Shown here: in pieces, positions 44,766 through 56,100 of the stretch
Numbering within the stretch: position 1 is the first letter of the stretch
Layout: each line of letters opens with the position of its first letter
Assembly (NCBI GenBank): GCA_935421135.1
Contig: OW285194.1
Location: forward strand, 14,965,376 to 15,029,375
Length of the DNA: 64,000 bases
Direction: 5' to 3'
From: Bugulina stolonifera
Lineage: Eukaryota; Bryozoa; Gymnolaemata; Cheilostomatida; Bugulidae
The notes under the pieces: model-generated
Database searches by the model: none
What the model saw: the letters and a program-made list of their open reading frames with translations, nothing else
Told to the model about the DNA's origin: nothing
Made by a program: the position numbers and the translations under genes

Positions 44766-45190
44766 TCATGGATACAATACACATGGGTACAATACACATG
44801 GGTACAATACACATGGATACAGTACACATGTATACATTACACATGGATACAATACACATGGATACAATACACATGGATACAATACACATGGATACAGTAC
44901 ACATGGATACAATACACATGTATACAATACGCATGGATACAATACACATGGATACAATACACATGGATACAATACACATGGGTACAGTACACATGGATAC
45001 AATACACATGGATACAGTACACATGGATACAATACACATGGATACAATACACATGGATACAATACACATGGGTACACTACACATGGATACACTACACATG
45101 GATACAATACACATGGATACAATACACATGGATACAATACACATGGTTACAATACACATGGATACAATGCACATGGATACAGTACAGTCA
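44766..45190. repeat. 15-bp minisatellite, about 28 units
   Basis: Unit GATACAATACACATG with point variants. Open in several frames (DTIHM repeat) only because 15 is divisible by 3. Lies just downstream of the stop of the next gene. Confidence 0.93.
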
Positions 45191-45200
45191 AGTTCACTGT

Positions 45201-45921
45201 TCACTGGTCTCTGATAGAATTCTTTCTATGAGTGGAACTTTTCTGCTGATTGGACTTCCTTTGGCTTTTACACTTTCTTCTGCGAATAATCTTCTCTGGG
45301 CTGTTACCACACAATTGAAAGCACATGTTGTTACAGCTGCCTCCAATCATTGCGTATATCTTGGGTTCAGTAACTCCGCCCCTTCTTCTGTTGTCCTCAG
45401 TAGAGGGCGCTACAGTTACACTCTCGCTCATACTTCTCTTCTTTAGCTACAGATCATTGTACTAGTGAGTGTACGTACACATGTACCTACATGTATGTGT
45501 ATGTGTATGCATGTACGTTCACATGTGCCTATGTGTATGCATGCACGTAGGTGTACCTATCTGTGTATGCATACACATGTGTCTGTATATGCATGCACGT
45601 CCACATGTATCAAACACACACAACTACACATAAAACATTATTCACCTCCTCCAACTACATGCAAGCATAAAATTGTACACCCAATAAACTTACTCTATAA
45701 CCATTGAGAAATTTGATTAGCCGAGGATCCTGCTTTAGATAAGCCATATCTGAGTGAGATTGTAGACCCACCCTGCCTGACACCCAGAGCCATGTTAGGA
45801 AACTAGACTGTACAATAAGTAGAACTGCTAGTATAACAGCAAGGTAGAAGAATACAGGTGACGTTCCGAACCCTTTAGAGTTGTGAGTCTCTACTTGAGT
45901 GTAGGATTTCTCTGGGGCCAT
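45201..45921 (-). CDS. Small type II membrane protein, subfamily B member 2 (long basic tail)
   Basis: Exons 45921-45694 (76 codons, donor GTAAGT) and 45446-45201 (81 codons plus stop), phase 0, 157 residues. Anchor VFFYLAVILAVLLIVQSSFL. Exon 2 begins LKKRSMSES, then STEDNRRRGGVTEP and IGGSCNNMCFQLCGN (C-x3-C-x3-C). Unlike its paralogues it continues about 30 residues into a Lys/Arg/Gln-rich C-terminus (KCKSQRKSNQQKSSTHRKN). A minisatellite begins directly after the stop, so the extension may come from loss of an earlier stop. Function unknown. Confidence 0.8.
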
Positions 45922-48268
45922 CTTGTATGTCTTTTATTGTCTATACTAGAAATAGCAGCAGAAAGTTTTTTTCAAGCAAAATTGTGCACCTCTGCCCACT
46001 CACAACCTCAGCTGTCTATAGCAACATTACCTGATATATAACATTGGGAATAAATATAAACACACAGATCTACGCGTAGATAAATTTGGTAACAAATAGA
46101 AGGCAGTTTTTGAAATACTAGAAGCAGTGACATCTTGACAATGCACCGTGTGCTATAACTATTGATCACAAGTAACCAATGCATAGATAAGGATTTGCGT
46201 AAGCCTACAAGATTATAATACCTGATGATCTCTCCAACTTATTTTCTTAGGAAACAATATTATGAATGGATCTAGGCAGGCGCTAACATCTACGTGCACA
46301 TAGTCTTACCTGCCCTATGCTATCAGTCTGACACCTCATATACCAATGACATCTTAGCTTCTCCTGCACGTATATATATAGTTATATGTCATGTTCACAA
46401 CCTTTCTAGATTGACTTGAAGAGGCTGACTTTATGTCAGCTTGTAAAGCTGTGAGTGCTTGAGTCCGGCTGCCACCAGTACTCTCAAGTAGAACTAAGGA
46501 CCCCTGGCATTACTCCATATAGTCAAGTTAGAGAGCCTCTCTCCTTTAGAACACATACATGTACATGTACATTGACTTTTATGTGGCAGCAGAACACAGC
46601 CAGACTTTTGCTCTTTACACATGCACAGTATGCTGTAAAGTTGGAAGTAAGTTTTATTCTTTCAATAATGAAAGAACCTCAAGTTCAAGTGACCAAGTCC
46701 TCATCTAGTGACCAGGTCCTCATCTAGTGACCTCCCAGTGTGATTGCTAGGCAGAGAAATGCTAGGATCAAAATTAATAGAAAGAATTGGTTGCACGAGT
46801 TGAATGTACAAAAGTTTCTGGGAATTGTTTGCTCATCTAATTATTAATTTTCTGCTGAGAAAGGAAAAAGACTTTGAAAAGGCACATCAACTCCAATCAG
46901 TCTTACATACTTTGTGATGGTCACACTTTGTGAAAATATAGCATGTTGTATAATATTAATAGTACATCTAATGTACATTACCAGTTACAAAAGATTCCAA
47001 GGGAAGACAACTTTCTCATTCTAACCAGCATATCTAATAGTATAATAAAGGCAGCATAACAGCAAGTAAGACGCTGTACAATGTATTTTCTATCAGACAG
47101 ATCTACACACATAATAACTGGTAAAGAAGTTGTAAGAGTAATTATTATTGCTTTTTGTAAAGACAGAATCTAATTTGATGATTAACATAATATTTAATAT
47201 TATCATATAATGTACATGTATAATATTATCACATTATGTACATGTACAACATATGTTTATTCACTCACTCTCCCAAGCCTTCCATGTACAAAAGAGACAA
47301 GTAAGGAGTTGTATGTTAATCTTATATCCATAAGAGAGCTGTGACATCACAATGTTCAAATTTTAGCAGGTAAATACAGTGCGTATGTATTTACCACCTT
47401 ATACCTTATTATCAATACAATAATGGTTTGGTGCATATCATAATATATTACGCATATCCATGTATATATTATGTATATGTATATATGTATCTATATGTAT
47501 ATGCACGTATGCAAATTTTATGCACCAAATAATTTTGCATTGACTTTCTAAAATATCATGGATTGAGTGCAGCTACAGCACATTCTAGAGGGTATCATAG
47601 TGATGGTTATATTTCTAATTAAGAAGTTGTCCTCACTTTGGATGACTCAAATGCCCGACACCATATTCCAACCATATAGCAGAAATAAATAATTCATGGT
47701 TGAATCTTCTGATATACATAATTATATCAGAAGGAAGAACATACTCGAGATACAGAGTTAATGTGGATAATGATTTTTCCTGTGATAATGAAGTAGAACT
47801 ATCAGATAACTTCTTCTGAAAATTTCCCAGTTTGAATATTATTGTTGGCATTACTCTGGATGTCCTGTATGTTGGGAGAAGAAAGAGCACTACATATTAT
47901 ATACATATATTAGTGTATAGCTAAATATCAAAGGGCACTACATATTGCATAATGTACAGGTATTAGTGCATAGCCGAACATCAAAGAAGATACACAGAGT
48001 TGTACTTGCAAATACTGCAATAAAGCTGAAATATTAGATAAAATTGCCTAGAGCAGTGGTATTATTATAACATCAAATACAAACAATGTTTCTTTTATTT
48101 ATTGTGTTTTTGATATGTAGTTGGTGTCTAAGTACAAAGACACTCTAAGAGGATATAATATAGTCTTTGTAGATCATAAATATCCAGGTGATCTTGGCAC
48201 AGCCTAATCATAATTAAAGCCCTGGGTCTACATTGCTGGTGAATTCTATAAGGAAGGCATCTTAGGCC
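45922..48268. other. Intergenic between divergent genes
   Basis: AT-rich with scattered TACATGTAC words. ORFs at 46455-46727 and 47633-47890 have no features and are not called. Confidence 0.45.
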
Positions 48269-48275
48269 TATAAAA
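48269..48275 (+). promoter_or_regulatory. Possible TATA box of the 48.5-kb gene
   Basis: TATAAAA 189 bases before the ATG. A small 5' UTR intron (acceptor CTTAACAG at about 48447) could follow. Confidence 0.4.
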
Positions 48276-48463
48276 AGTGGGACTTTAGATCTCATTGTAA
48301 TGGTGTTACCTGACTTTAGCTATTTTCTTTCATCTCACACATCAACCAAGATCTGTAGCTCTGGAAGGTATATAACCTTACCACATTGCATGTAAGACAC
48401 ATAGCTTCAACAGCATCTGAACAGACTATATTATATTCTTAACAGAAGGTTCCCCCAGACAAA

Positions 48464-49412
48464 ATGGACTCAGAGAAATCCTACACTCAAGTAGAGACAC
48501 ACAACTCTAAAGGATTCAGAACTTCACCTGTATTCTTCTACCTTGCTGTTATACTAGCAATTCTACTTATTGTACAGTCTAGTTTCCTAACATGGCTCTG
48601 GGTATCAGACGGGGTGGGTCTACAGCCACACTCAGATGAGTTGCATATAACACAGGATCCTCGGACACGAGATCACAAGCTATCTGAAATTATGGAGTTG
48701 TTTTCTCAAGTTAAATTGCATGTAAGTATAAATGTGAAATATATTATACATGTATCTTAGGTCTATAAATATTCCTGCTCAACCTTAGCTATTCTGGAAA
48801 ATAAATTGTATTTTTAATCAACTTGACTTCTGGCAGAAGCTCTGTTAAATATCCAAATAGGAAAGTCACCAAGATTATATAGTTTTGATTCTGATGAGGT
48901 TATTTGAAGTGCATGGAATTTGTGAATTTATAGAATAATGTTAGCCCTTCCAATTACCAAAAGGTTAGATATACCTATTATACAGTATACATATGTATAT
49001 GTGTATACTCTTATCAATGCCATCTTACTCAGGTAGAAATTCCCAAATAGTTCTCAATTGATTATAATGTTTGCTGAGCAGATGATAATAAATTGAACAT
49101 ATTTTGATTGATTGTTGATTGTTAATACAAGAAATTCCATCAATTTCTCCCAAAACAGCTGAAATGTACTCAGGCATCTATATTATAGTATCTGTACAAG
49201 TTATAGGGCTAGATGTTTGATGTTTGTATACAACAGATAAATACTGTTATTTTGAACTGTAGTTAAAGAAGAGGAGTATAAAAGAGAGTATAGCTGGTGA
49301 ATCCACCACTGAAGACAGCAGAGAGAGGGGCGTTACTGAACCCTTCCGCTATGCAATGCCTGCAGGAGGAACCTGTGACAATGTATGCAGTCTGTTATGT
49401 GATAGATTCTAG
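48464..49412 (+). CDS. Small type II membrane protein, subfamily B member 3 (inverted)
   Basis: The only member on the plus strand. Exons 48464-48721 (86 codons, GTAAGT) and 49263-49412 (49 codons plus stop), phase 0, 135 residues. Tail MDSEKSYTQVETHNSKGF, anchor VFFYLAVILAILLIVQSSFL, then TWLWVSDGV. Exon 2 starts LKKRSIKES, shares STTEDS...GVTEP with member 2, and ends AGGTCDNVCSLLCDRF (C-x3-C-x3-C). Good donor, acceptor and phase. Function unknown. Confidence 0.84.
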
Positions 49413-50297
49413 ACGTGAAGGAGAAAATAGCTGAACTTTTATTATCTGGATTACATCTCCTTATATGGATATTATTTTGTAAAACTATTACAGTGCATAG
49501 AAAATAATCTATATTATTTTATCTCATTATATGGACAAGGCTCTATAATATTATTACTCTATCCCCTTACTTGAACAATACTGCATATTATCACATGTGT
49601 ATCTCCTTATATAGATATATTCTATAACAATATAATATGCAAGCACTCTCTATTAATATATCTCCTTATATGGACAACGATCTATATATTATTAGACAAT
49701 CTATCTTCTATTTAATCACTACACGTAGTTATATAAAATTAATGTTTACTGTGCATTCATAACATCCTACATGGAGCTGAGTAATAGTGTAGATTTCATA
49801 GCCATGATTCACTTTGTATAATTGCAGAATCATAGTTTGTCTTGGGATAAATAAACAACTGCTTAATAATTTGTCGAATAAATACATGTATTTTACTTAA
49901 AAGTAGTTTTTCTTACAATATAATAATAAACCTGGTAATATTTAAATGTATAGAACATCATCATGCAGTTTGACTATACAGTATAATTGATAAGGATGAA
50001 TTTTGGGAATTGAATGGTTATTATTTGCAAGGACAGAATACAAGTATAAATAATAATGCCTATAATACATCTGCATGTTTATATACATGTATACATGTAA
50101 TTCCCTCAAACTTCCCTGTGTGTTGCATGTAGAAACAAGCATGTCACGTGGTCTTGCAAATCCTACTAGTCCAATGCATCCATTAGAATTATTGTATATG
50201 ACAAGCAATAGGAACAAACATTGGGCAAATAACGATGATTTTATTTTTAATTGAAAAGTTTTCCTTTCTTTGAGTAGTTCAGTTCAATAGTTTCATA
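49413..50297. other. Spacer between convergent members 3 and 4
   Basis: AT-rich with CTCCTTATATGGA-type words repeated between 49450 and 49690. No gene. Confidence 0.45.
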
Positions 50298-51299
50298 TTA
50301 CATTTCTTTATAAGTTGAAATTAGTCTGACAGGTTCATCTCCACATATTTGAGAAACCACTGATCTGCAGCCCCCTGCTACCAAGCCAAAACGTATATTA
50401 CTGTTATGTTGCCGCATCCTTGGCTCTAAGGCTATACTCTCGCTCCTCCTCTTTACCTGTAGAGTTGCATTAATTAAGAAAAAAATTGTTGTTAATATTT
50501 AAAATGCTTAAATTGAACCTGGATAGTTTAATAGTCATACCATAGTCTTCAAGCAGTTAGATTAATTCTATCTACTATATTATAGCAATCTAGCTGCACA
50601 CAACTACAATAATGTGTATACATTGTACATTGTCTAGATACAGCATTATAGACAGTGTTAAATATATTATGTATATACACTACGTTCCCATTGCTCGAAC
50701 TAGCTTACAGCTCGAACTAATTATAGCTGTGGCTAGCAGTGGTACTAAGCCATTCCATGAACTAATAATAGCTTGCACTAACCGTTGACATTATATAGCT
50801 AGCTCGCATGACTTCATACTGAGAGTACGCACTGACTGGGCTCGCTAAATGAGTGTGAGCTGAGTCATCCCATGGCTCGAACTGAGCTTAAACTGCACTG
50901 AGTTCGAACCATGGAAACCCAGTGATTACCTGTTACCTGGCAGTAGAAACCCTAAATACAAATTTAATGTATACATGTACAGTGCACATGCGTCTTTAAT
51001 TTTGGGTTTCAAATTTGTAGTTAATACTATTCAAAAATTGAATTCATAATTATAGGCTGACTTACATGTTTGCGACTTTTGTCAGTATAGACTATAGTCT
51101 GGGGATCCTTCGCTAGAGGTGCAGTATTTGGGTGTGACTGTAGATCCACCCTGTCTGACACCCAGAGCCATGTTAGGAAAATAGACTGTACAATAAGTAG
51201 AACTGCTAGTATAATAGCAAAGTAGAAGAATACAGGTGAAGTTCTGAATCCTTTAGACTTGTGTGTCTCTACTTGAGTGTAGGATTTCTCTGAGTTCAT
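50298..51299 (-). CDS. Small type II membrane protein, subfamily B member 4
   Basis: Exons 51299-51066 (78 codons, GTAAGT) and 50456-50298 (52 codons plus stop), phase 0, 130 residues. ATG 51299 (MNSEKSYTQVETHKSKGF) is chosen over an upstream ATG because it aligns with the paralogues. Anchor VFFYFAIILAVLLIVQSIFL. Exon 2 begins VKRRSESIA and carries AGGCRSVVSQICGDEP: the middle Cys of C-x3-C-x3-C is replaced by Val and the GG-x-C spacing is one shorter. The most diverged tail of the subfamily. Function unknown. Confidence 0.8.
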
Positions 51300-51563
51300 C
51301 TTGTCTGATGAAATAATATAATATATTATCATTATGTTTCCAACACCAATACCTACTCCTACTGTCTAGATTATAGAACTGAAATATACAGCAATAATAA
51401 TAATATGACAAGGAAGTAGGAAATACAGCTGCTTATGAAGAATCCCACAGCTGATTAGATAAAGGCAAACTCAACAAGGAAATCATTTCTGCTACATAAT
51501 ATGTAATGACAGATCTGCTCTCTCAAGTAATATTTCTATGATAATCACACTACAAGTATTGTA

Positions 51564-52536
51564 CGAGGGGCGATCGGTAAGTTCCAGGACAGGTTTTATT
51601 AGAGGAGCACAAAAGCACTTACACAAAATTATTCTATATCACCTTCAAAGTAGTCCCCTTGTCTATCTACACACCGCTGGAGACAAGTTTTCCATGAAGC
51701 CATGCACTCTTTGAACTTGATTTCTGGAATGCCCTTCAGTACGTCCGCTGTTGCCGTTTTTACCGCACTGAGAGTGTCAAAGTGACTGCCCGTCAAAAAT
51801 TTTTTTCAACTTTGGGAATAAGAAGACATTCTCTAGTGTCAGGTCTGGAGAATAGTGAAGGTTGGAGCATATTTGAGTTGAAATTTTAGCCATGAATTCA
51901 GTTACTTTTACAGCTGTGTGTGCTGGCGCATTGTCCTGGTGAATGATGAAGTCTTGCTTTCTCCATCTCACCGGTCTTCAGCGATGATATTGAGTTTCTC
52001 AGGCTCATCAAAACTTCCAAATAGATACATGTGATTGTTGGGCAATTATTTGACCCTTTTGGATAACTGTTTGACCATATTGGGTAACTATTTAACCTTG
52101 TGGCATCTACTATTGGTAAACCAGTTGATCATTTTTAACAGAAATTGGCCTTCCAGCTCGCGAGTCATCTTCAACCTCTTCTCTGCCTTCTTTAAACCTC
52201 TTATACCACTCAAAAACTCTTCCTCTACTTCGTGAATGATCTTCATAAGCTTCTTGTACAAGTTCATAAGTCTGTGTAGCAATCTTTTGCAGTTTGAAAC
52301 AAAATTTGATGGCACATCTTTGCTCATGACCTTTAGTCATTTTTACTCAACAGCAAGTCTGCTAGAGTGACCCTTACATTTCTCACCTTTTCACAAAAAA
52401 TCTCACCACTAGAGAGCAGTGCTGTTGCTAGGTAATTCAAAACATCCATAGCAATGACCATGTGACTTTTCCTAAAGAAAATACAACTTCAACTAAATTA
52501 ACAGCACCTGTCCTGGAACTTATCGATCGCCCCTCG
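51564..52536 (-). mobile_element. Decayed Tc1/mariner element (973 bp)
   Basis: TIRs CGAGGGGCGATCGGTAAGTT and its near-complement at the right end, with TA on both sides (51562-51563, 52537-52538). Minus-strand pieces of transposase remain: an N-terminal HTH part near 52110-52340 (IKFCFKLQKIATQTYELVQE; RVFEWYKRFKEGREEVEDD) and a catalytic part near 51777-51971 (HQDNAPAHTA; YSPDLTLENVFLFPKLK). The middle is missing and the last catalytic Asp region (known family: PxDFFLFPKLK) is altered, so it is inactive. Confidence 0.9.
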
Positions 52537-52538
52537 TA

Positions 52539-53181
52539 CACTGCAATGTCTCTCATAATTAATTTTTTCCATAATGTATGTAAGGTGCTTATAGTATTTT
52601 CATGATAGCTAGTTATATTGTTCTTTGTGAGTGTGTATATAATCAGATGTATTGTTCTACATCATGTACTATAAGTATGCTGTGTGGTGATATAAAATAA
52701 TGTGAAGACGTTTCTATCAACAATCACCAGTAATCCTAACAATACAAATATTACGTCATATTCTGACATTTATAATATATTTATTGTTGAATGCACTGGT
52801 ACATGTAACTTGGTTGATAAGATCCATATACTTTGCCCCTTGGCTAACATGCTTCCACTCCAGGTAAGTGTTGGCGTTGAGAAGGAGTAGACATGGACCT
52901 CTGAGTGCCTATAGCCATCAGAATCACCTTTTCTCTTATAATATAGCGTCTTTTATTACTGCTAAAGTAGCCTTAGCTCCAAACAAAAATAGCTTCTCAG
53001 CATATAGTCCCGTGGGTGAGGTCAAGGTCTCTGCTCAGCTACTTGTACATGTAAATACCCGAGGTGGTTATTTATTTTGGTTTTGGAAGTTTTGAAATTT
53101 TTACAGTAGTCAAAGCTTAGTAGTTGAATTGTACCACACCTCTATATTTAGTAGGCTCGCACTGTGTATACTTATTTACAG
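52539..53181. other. Upstream part of the mosaic gene, exons unresolved
   Basis: A donor-like CTCCAG|GTAAGT at 52859-52869 suggests a 5' exon (ACATGCTTCCACTCCAG). No convincing signal peptide or start could be fixed. Confidence 0.3.
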
Positions 53182-56100
53182 TCGGCGGCACTGGTGTATG
53201 CGCTGATGTTGATAGGTGCAGAGACAAACGAGAACTTCACAGCAACCATAAATCAGTGAGTGTATATATTGCAATGATTACTACAAATATGGTGCAAAGT
53301 GTAGTTTTAATAGGATATGTACAGCTGTAGCTTGGTGTACTCTAAAAGAAGAAATTATTTACTCTTGAGATGTGCTTACTGCACCTCAACTAACTTTGTT
53401 GAAGATGAGATAATAAATTATTTATGATAATCAAATTATTGCATGACTTGTTGAAGTCATGGACATGCCTGAGAAAGCTATACCTGTGATATGTGATAAA
53501 TACATGTACAGTTGTATATATGCTTCCATCAAGGTCAGATTGATTCGTAGTTCTCCTTTCACATCCCAGATATGCACCTATTCTGTTGATTCTGTCATCA
53601 AAGCATTAAAGATGGTACATGTAGTATGTCCACTGACTGTATTATTGGTCAACTTCATATCTGTGATCATTGTTTATTAACGTCATTCCGTTGATAATAC
53701 TTGTATTGCAGCATCGGCCTGCTTCAGTTTGAACTTTATACGCAGATCTCTTCCTTCACAATTGTCTCTATCCAGAGGGATCTTTACACTGGTCTAGTAC
53801 TGGTGGCTGATACCAATGCCCTTAGAACCATTAACCTTACGTCTGACCTTGTGGTACTCTTATTTGGAAGGGATCTAATAACAACAGACAGTATTGATGG
53901 CCACGGTTCTGCTGCTACGTTTAATGATGTTGTTGACGTAGTACAAAAACCGTTTCTTACATACGTTGTACAACGTCGCTGTATCAGAGAAATAAATAGA
54001 GAAACAAGAAATGTCTCTACTCTGAGCGGTGACTGTAACAGAGGTGGTAACATTATTGGTGGGGTGAGAGAGACAAGATACTATTCTCTAGTCTCCGCTC
54101 TCTGGCTCAATGAAACTTGGTTAGTCGTGGCAGAAAATGAGCCAGATATTAGAATTATCTCCCTCCACCTAAACACAGATGAGTCAGCGTTACTGTCTAG
54201 TAGCCGAACGTCAAAGATTTCAACCATATTTACTGATCGGCTCCAGAGTCAACTCTATGTTTTTACAAATTCTGGTCTGAAAGTTATTGACATATATACT
54301 GGAAAAGTAGCCAAATCTATACATCTAAAAGAACGTGTCAATCACAGTGTTTCCTCTGAGAATGTGACAATAGGTCACATACGTGAAACTTTCTTCCATC
54401 GTGACGTGATAATAGGAGTAGACAACCGGTACAATATACTTAAACTTATAGATGTCACCACATGGTCTGTCACATCTGTTTGTCGTGTACTCATACCTTC
54501 AGCACAGTATAAAACGGTTCTTCAAAAAGTTGAAGATATCACATCCTGTCTCCCTCCATCCTTCTCAGCCATTTCTATTTTACCTGAGAAGGATTTGATG
54601 CTGCTGGCAATCGGTTACCATATCTATAAGATCCCGACACGCTTTGATTTACAATGTAAGCATTTAGCACTGTACTTCATTGTGAACTGAAATGTGATAA
54701 AGTTGATATATTTTTGCCAGTTTGATGAGTTGGATTAAGTTTTACTGCAAGTCATGGGTAGGCTATTTTGATCTAATTTAGTTTGTGGATTTTAAAGTGT
54801 ATGTGTACAACCTCTCTTGGTATTGAATTTAGCTTGCATCTCCACACTTGACTGCGGGCAGTTCTGTATAGCTGGTAAACTAGAGAAATGTACTACTAAT
54901 CTCTCGGATCCAGAAATATGTGACCCATTTCTCAACCAATGCACTATAAAGTAAGTCTACACCATGTGTTTTATTATCTTACTGGATAGGAATGGAGTGG
55001 CAATAACTACTTTTCTGTTACTGAATCATGGTATGTTATGGCTAAGGTACATGTATGTCATGAACAAGTGCTCTGTGTGCATGTACATGTATATGCCTTA
55101 AACAGCCCCACACTTACTATGATGGTTGTACCAAATCATAGTAGATGTACACTACATGCATGTAGTAGCTATAACTTGCCACTGCATGCAGATGTGGAGA
55201 TCAAGGTAGAGACTGTCCTCCTAGTCAGACCTGTATAGAAGAGAGTGGACACAGGTTGTGTAGAAGACTGTGTTCTTCAGAAGATGATTGCTTGTTTGGG
55301 CAGCATTGCTTTGAAGGTGTGTTACCTTATATTACCTTACATGTACATTATATATAACTTGCTATCACTTGTTGCTCCCTATTACATGTAGAACCTGTGA
55401 TTATTGTATCAAACTGCTATCACCTGCTATCATCTGCTATTGCCTGTTGGCCTCTATCAATATTCCTACCTCTCACTCACGTGTTTTTATATTTTGTAGG
55501 TAGTTGTGTGAAAGAAGATCCACTAGGTAGGTAAGAGGCATATTCAATCTATAGTCACACACATACAATATAGTAGATAAGTGGGAGTAAATCACTGTGT
55601 AGTTTCATTAGCGTGTGTCAATGACCTGTAGGACATGAGTAAGCAGGTGATATAGTAACAGTGGTGCTATTCAAATGCCGTGAGCACACAGGTGCTATAT
55701 AGCCTATATCTGACATCAGCAGACATGTTTTACATACACATGGATATTTGTGACGTGGATATACAGGTGGATTACTAGAGTCACCACCAACTTTCTGTCT
55801 CTCTCAATGCCAATGTTTCTACATACCAAGTACGAACCCTACGATGCCATCCCTATCCTCTTCGATTTGCCAAGTGAACCAAGGCTCTGTATTTACTATA
55901 TCTGCAATTGAGGATGTTTATATGCTAAGAGTGCTGGCATCATCTCTTCCAGCATCTCATTTCTCTAAACTCTGGGTTACTATTGGTAGGTACTATGACT
56001 TTACTATAGTTAGTCATCAGTAATGAACTACATGTACATCTACTATATTTTATGTTGACATGCCATCCCTATGTTGGCAAAGCCATCCGCTTTTACACTT

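Noticed and set aside
44725..45214. ORFs with DTIHM or SMCIV repeats
   Set aside because: 15-bp minisatellite with no stop in several frames; not a protein.
53784..54053. 89-codon minus-strand ORF
   Set aside because: Shadow of the NHL-like exon on the plus strand.
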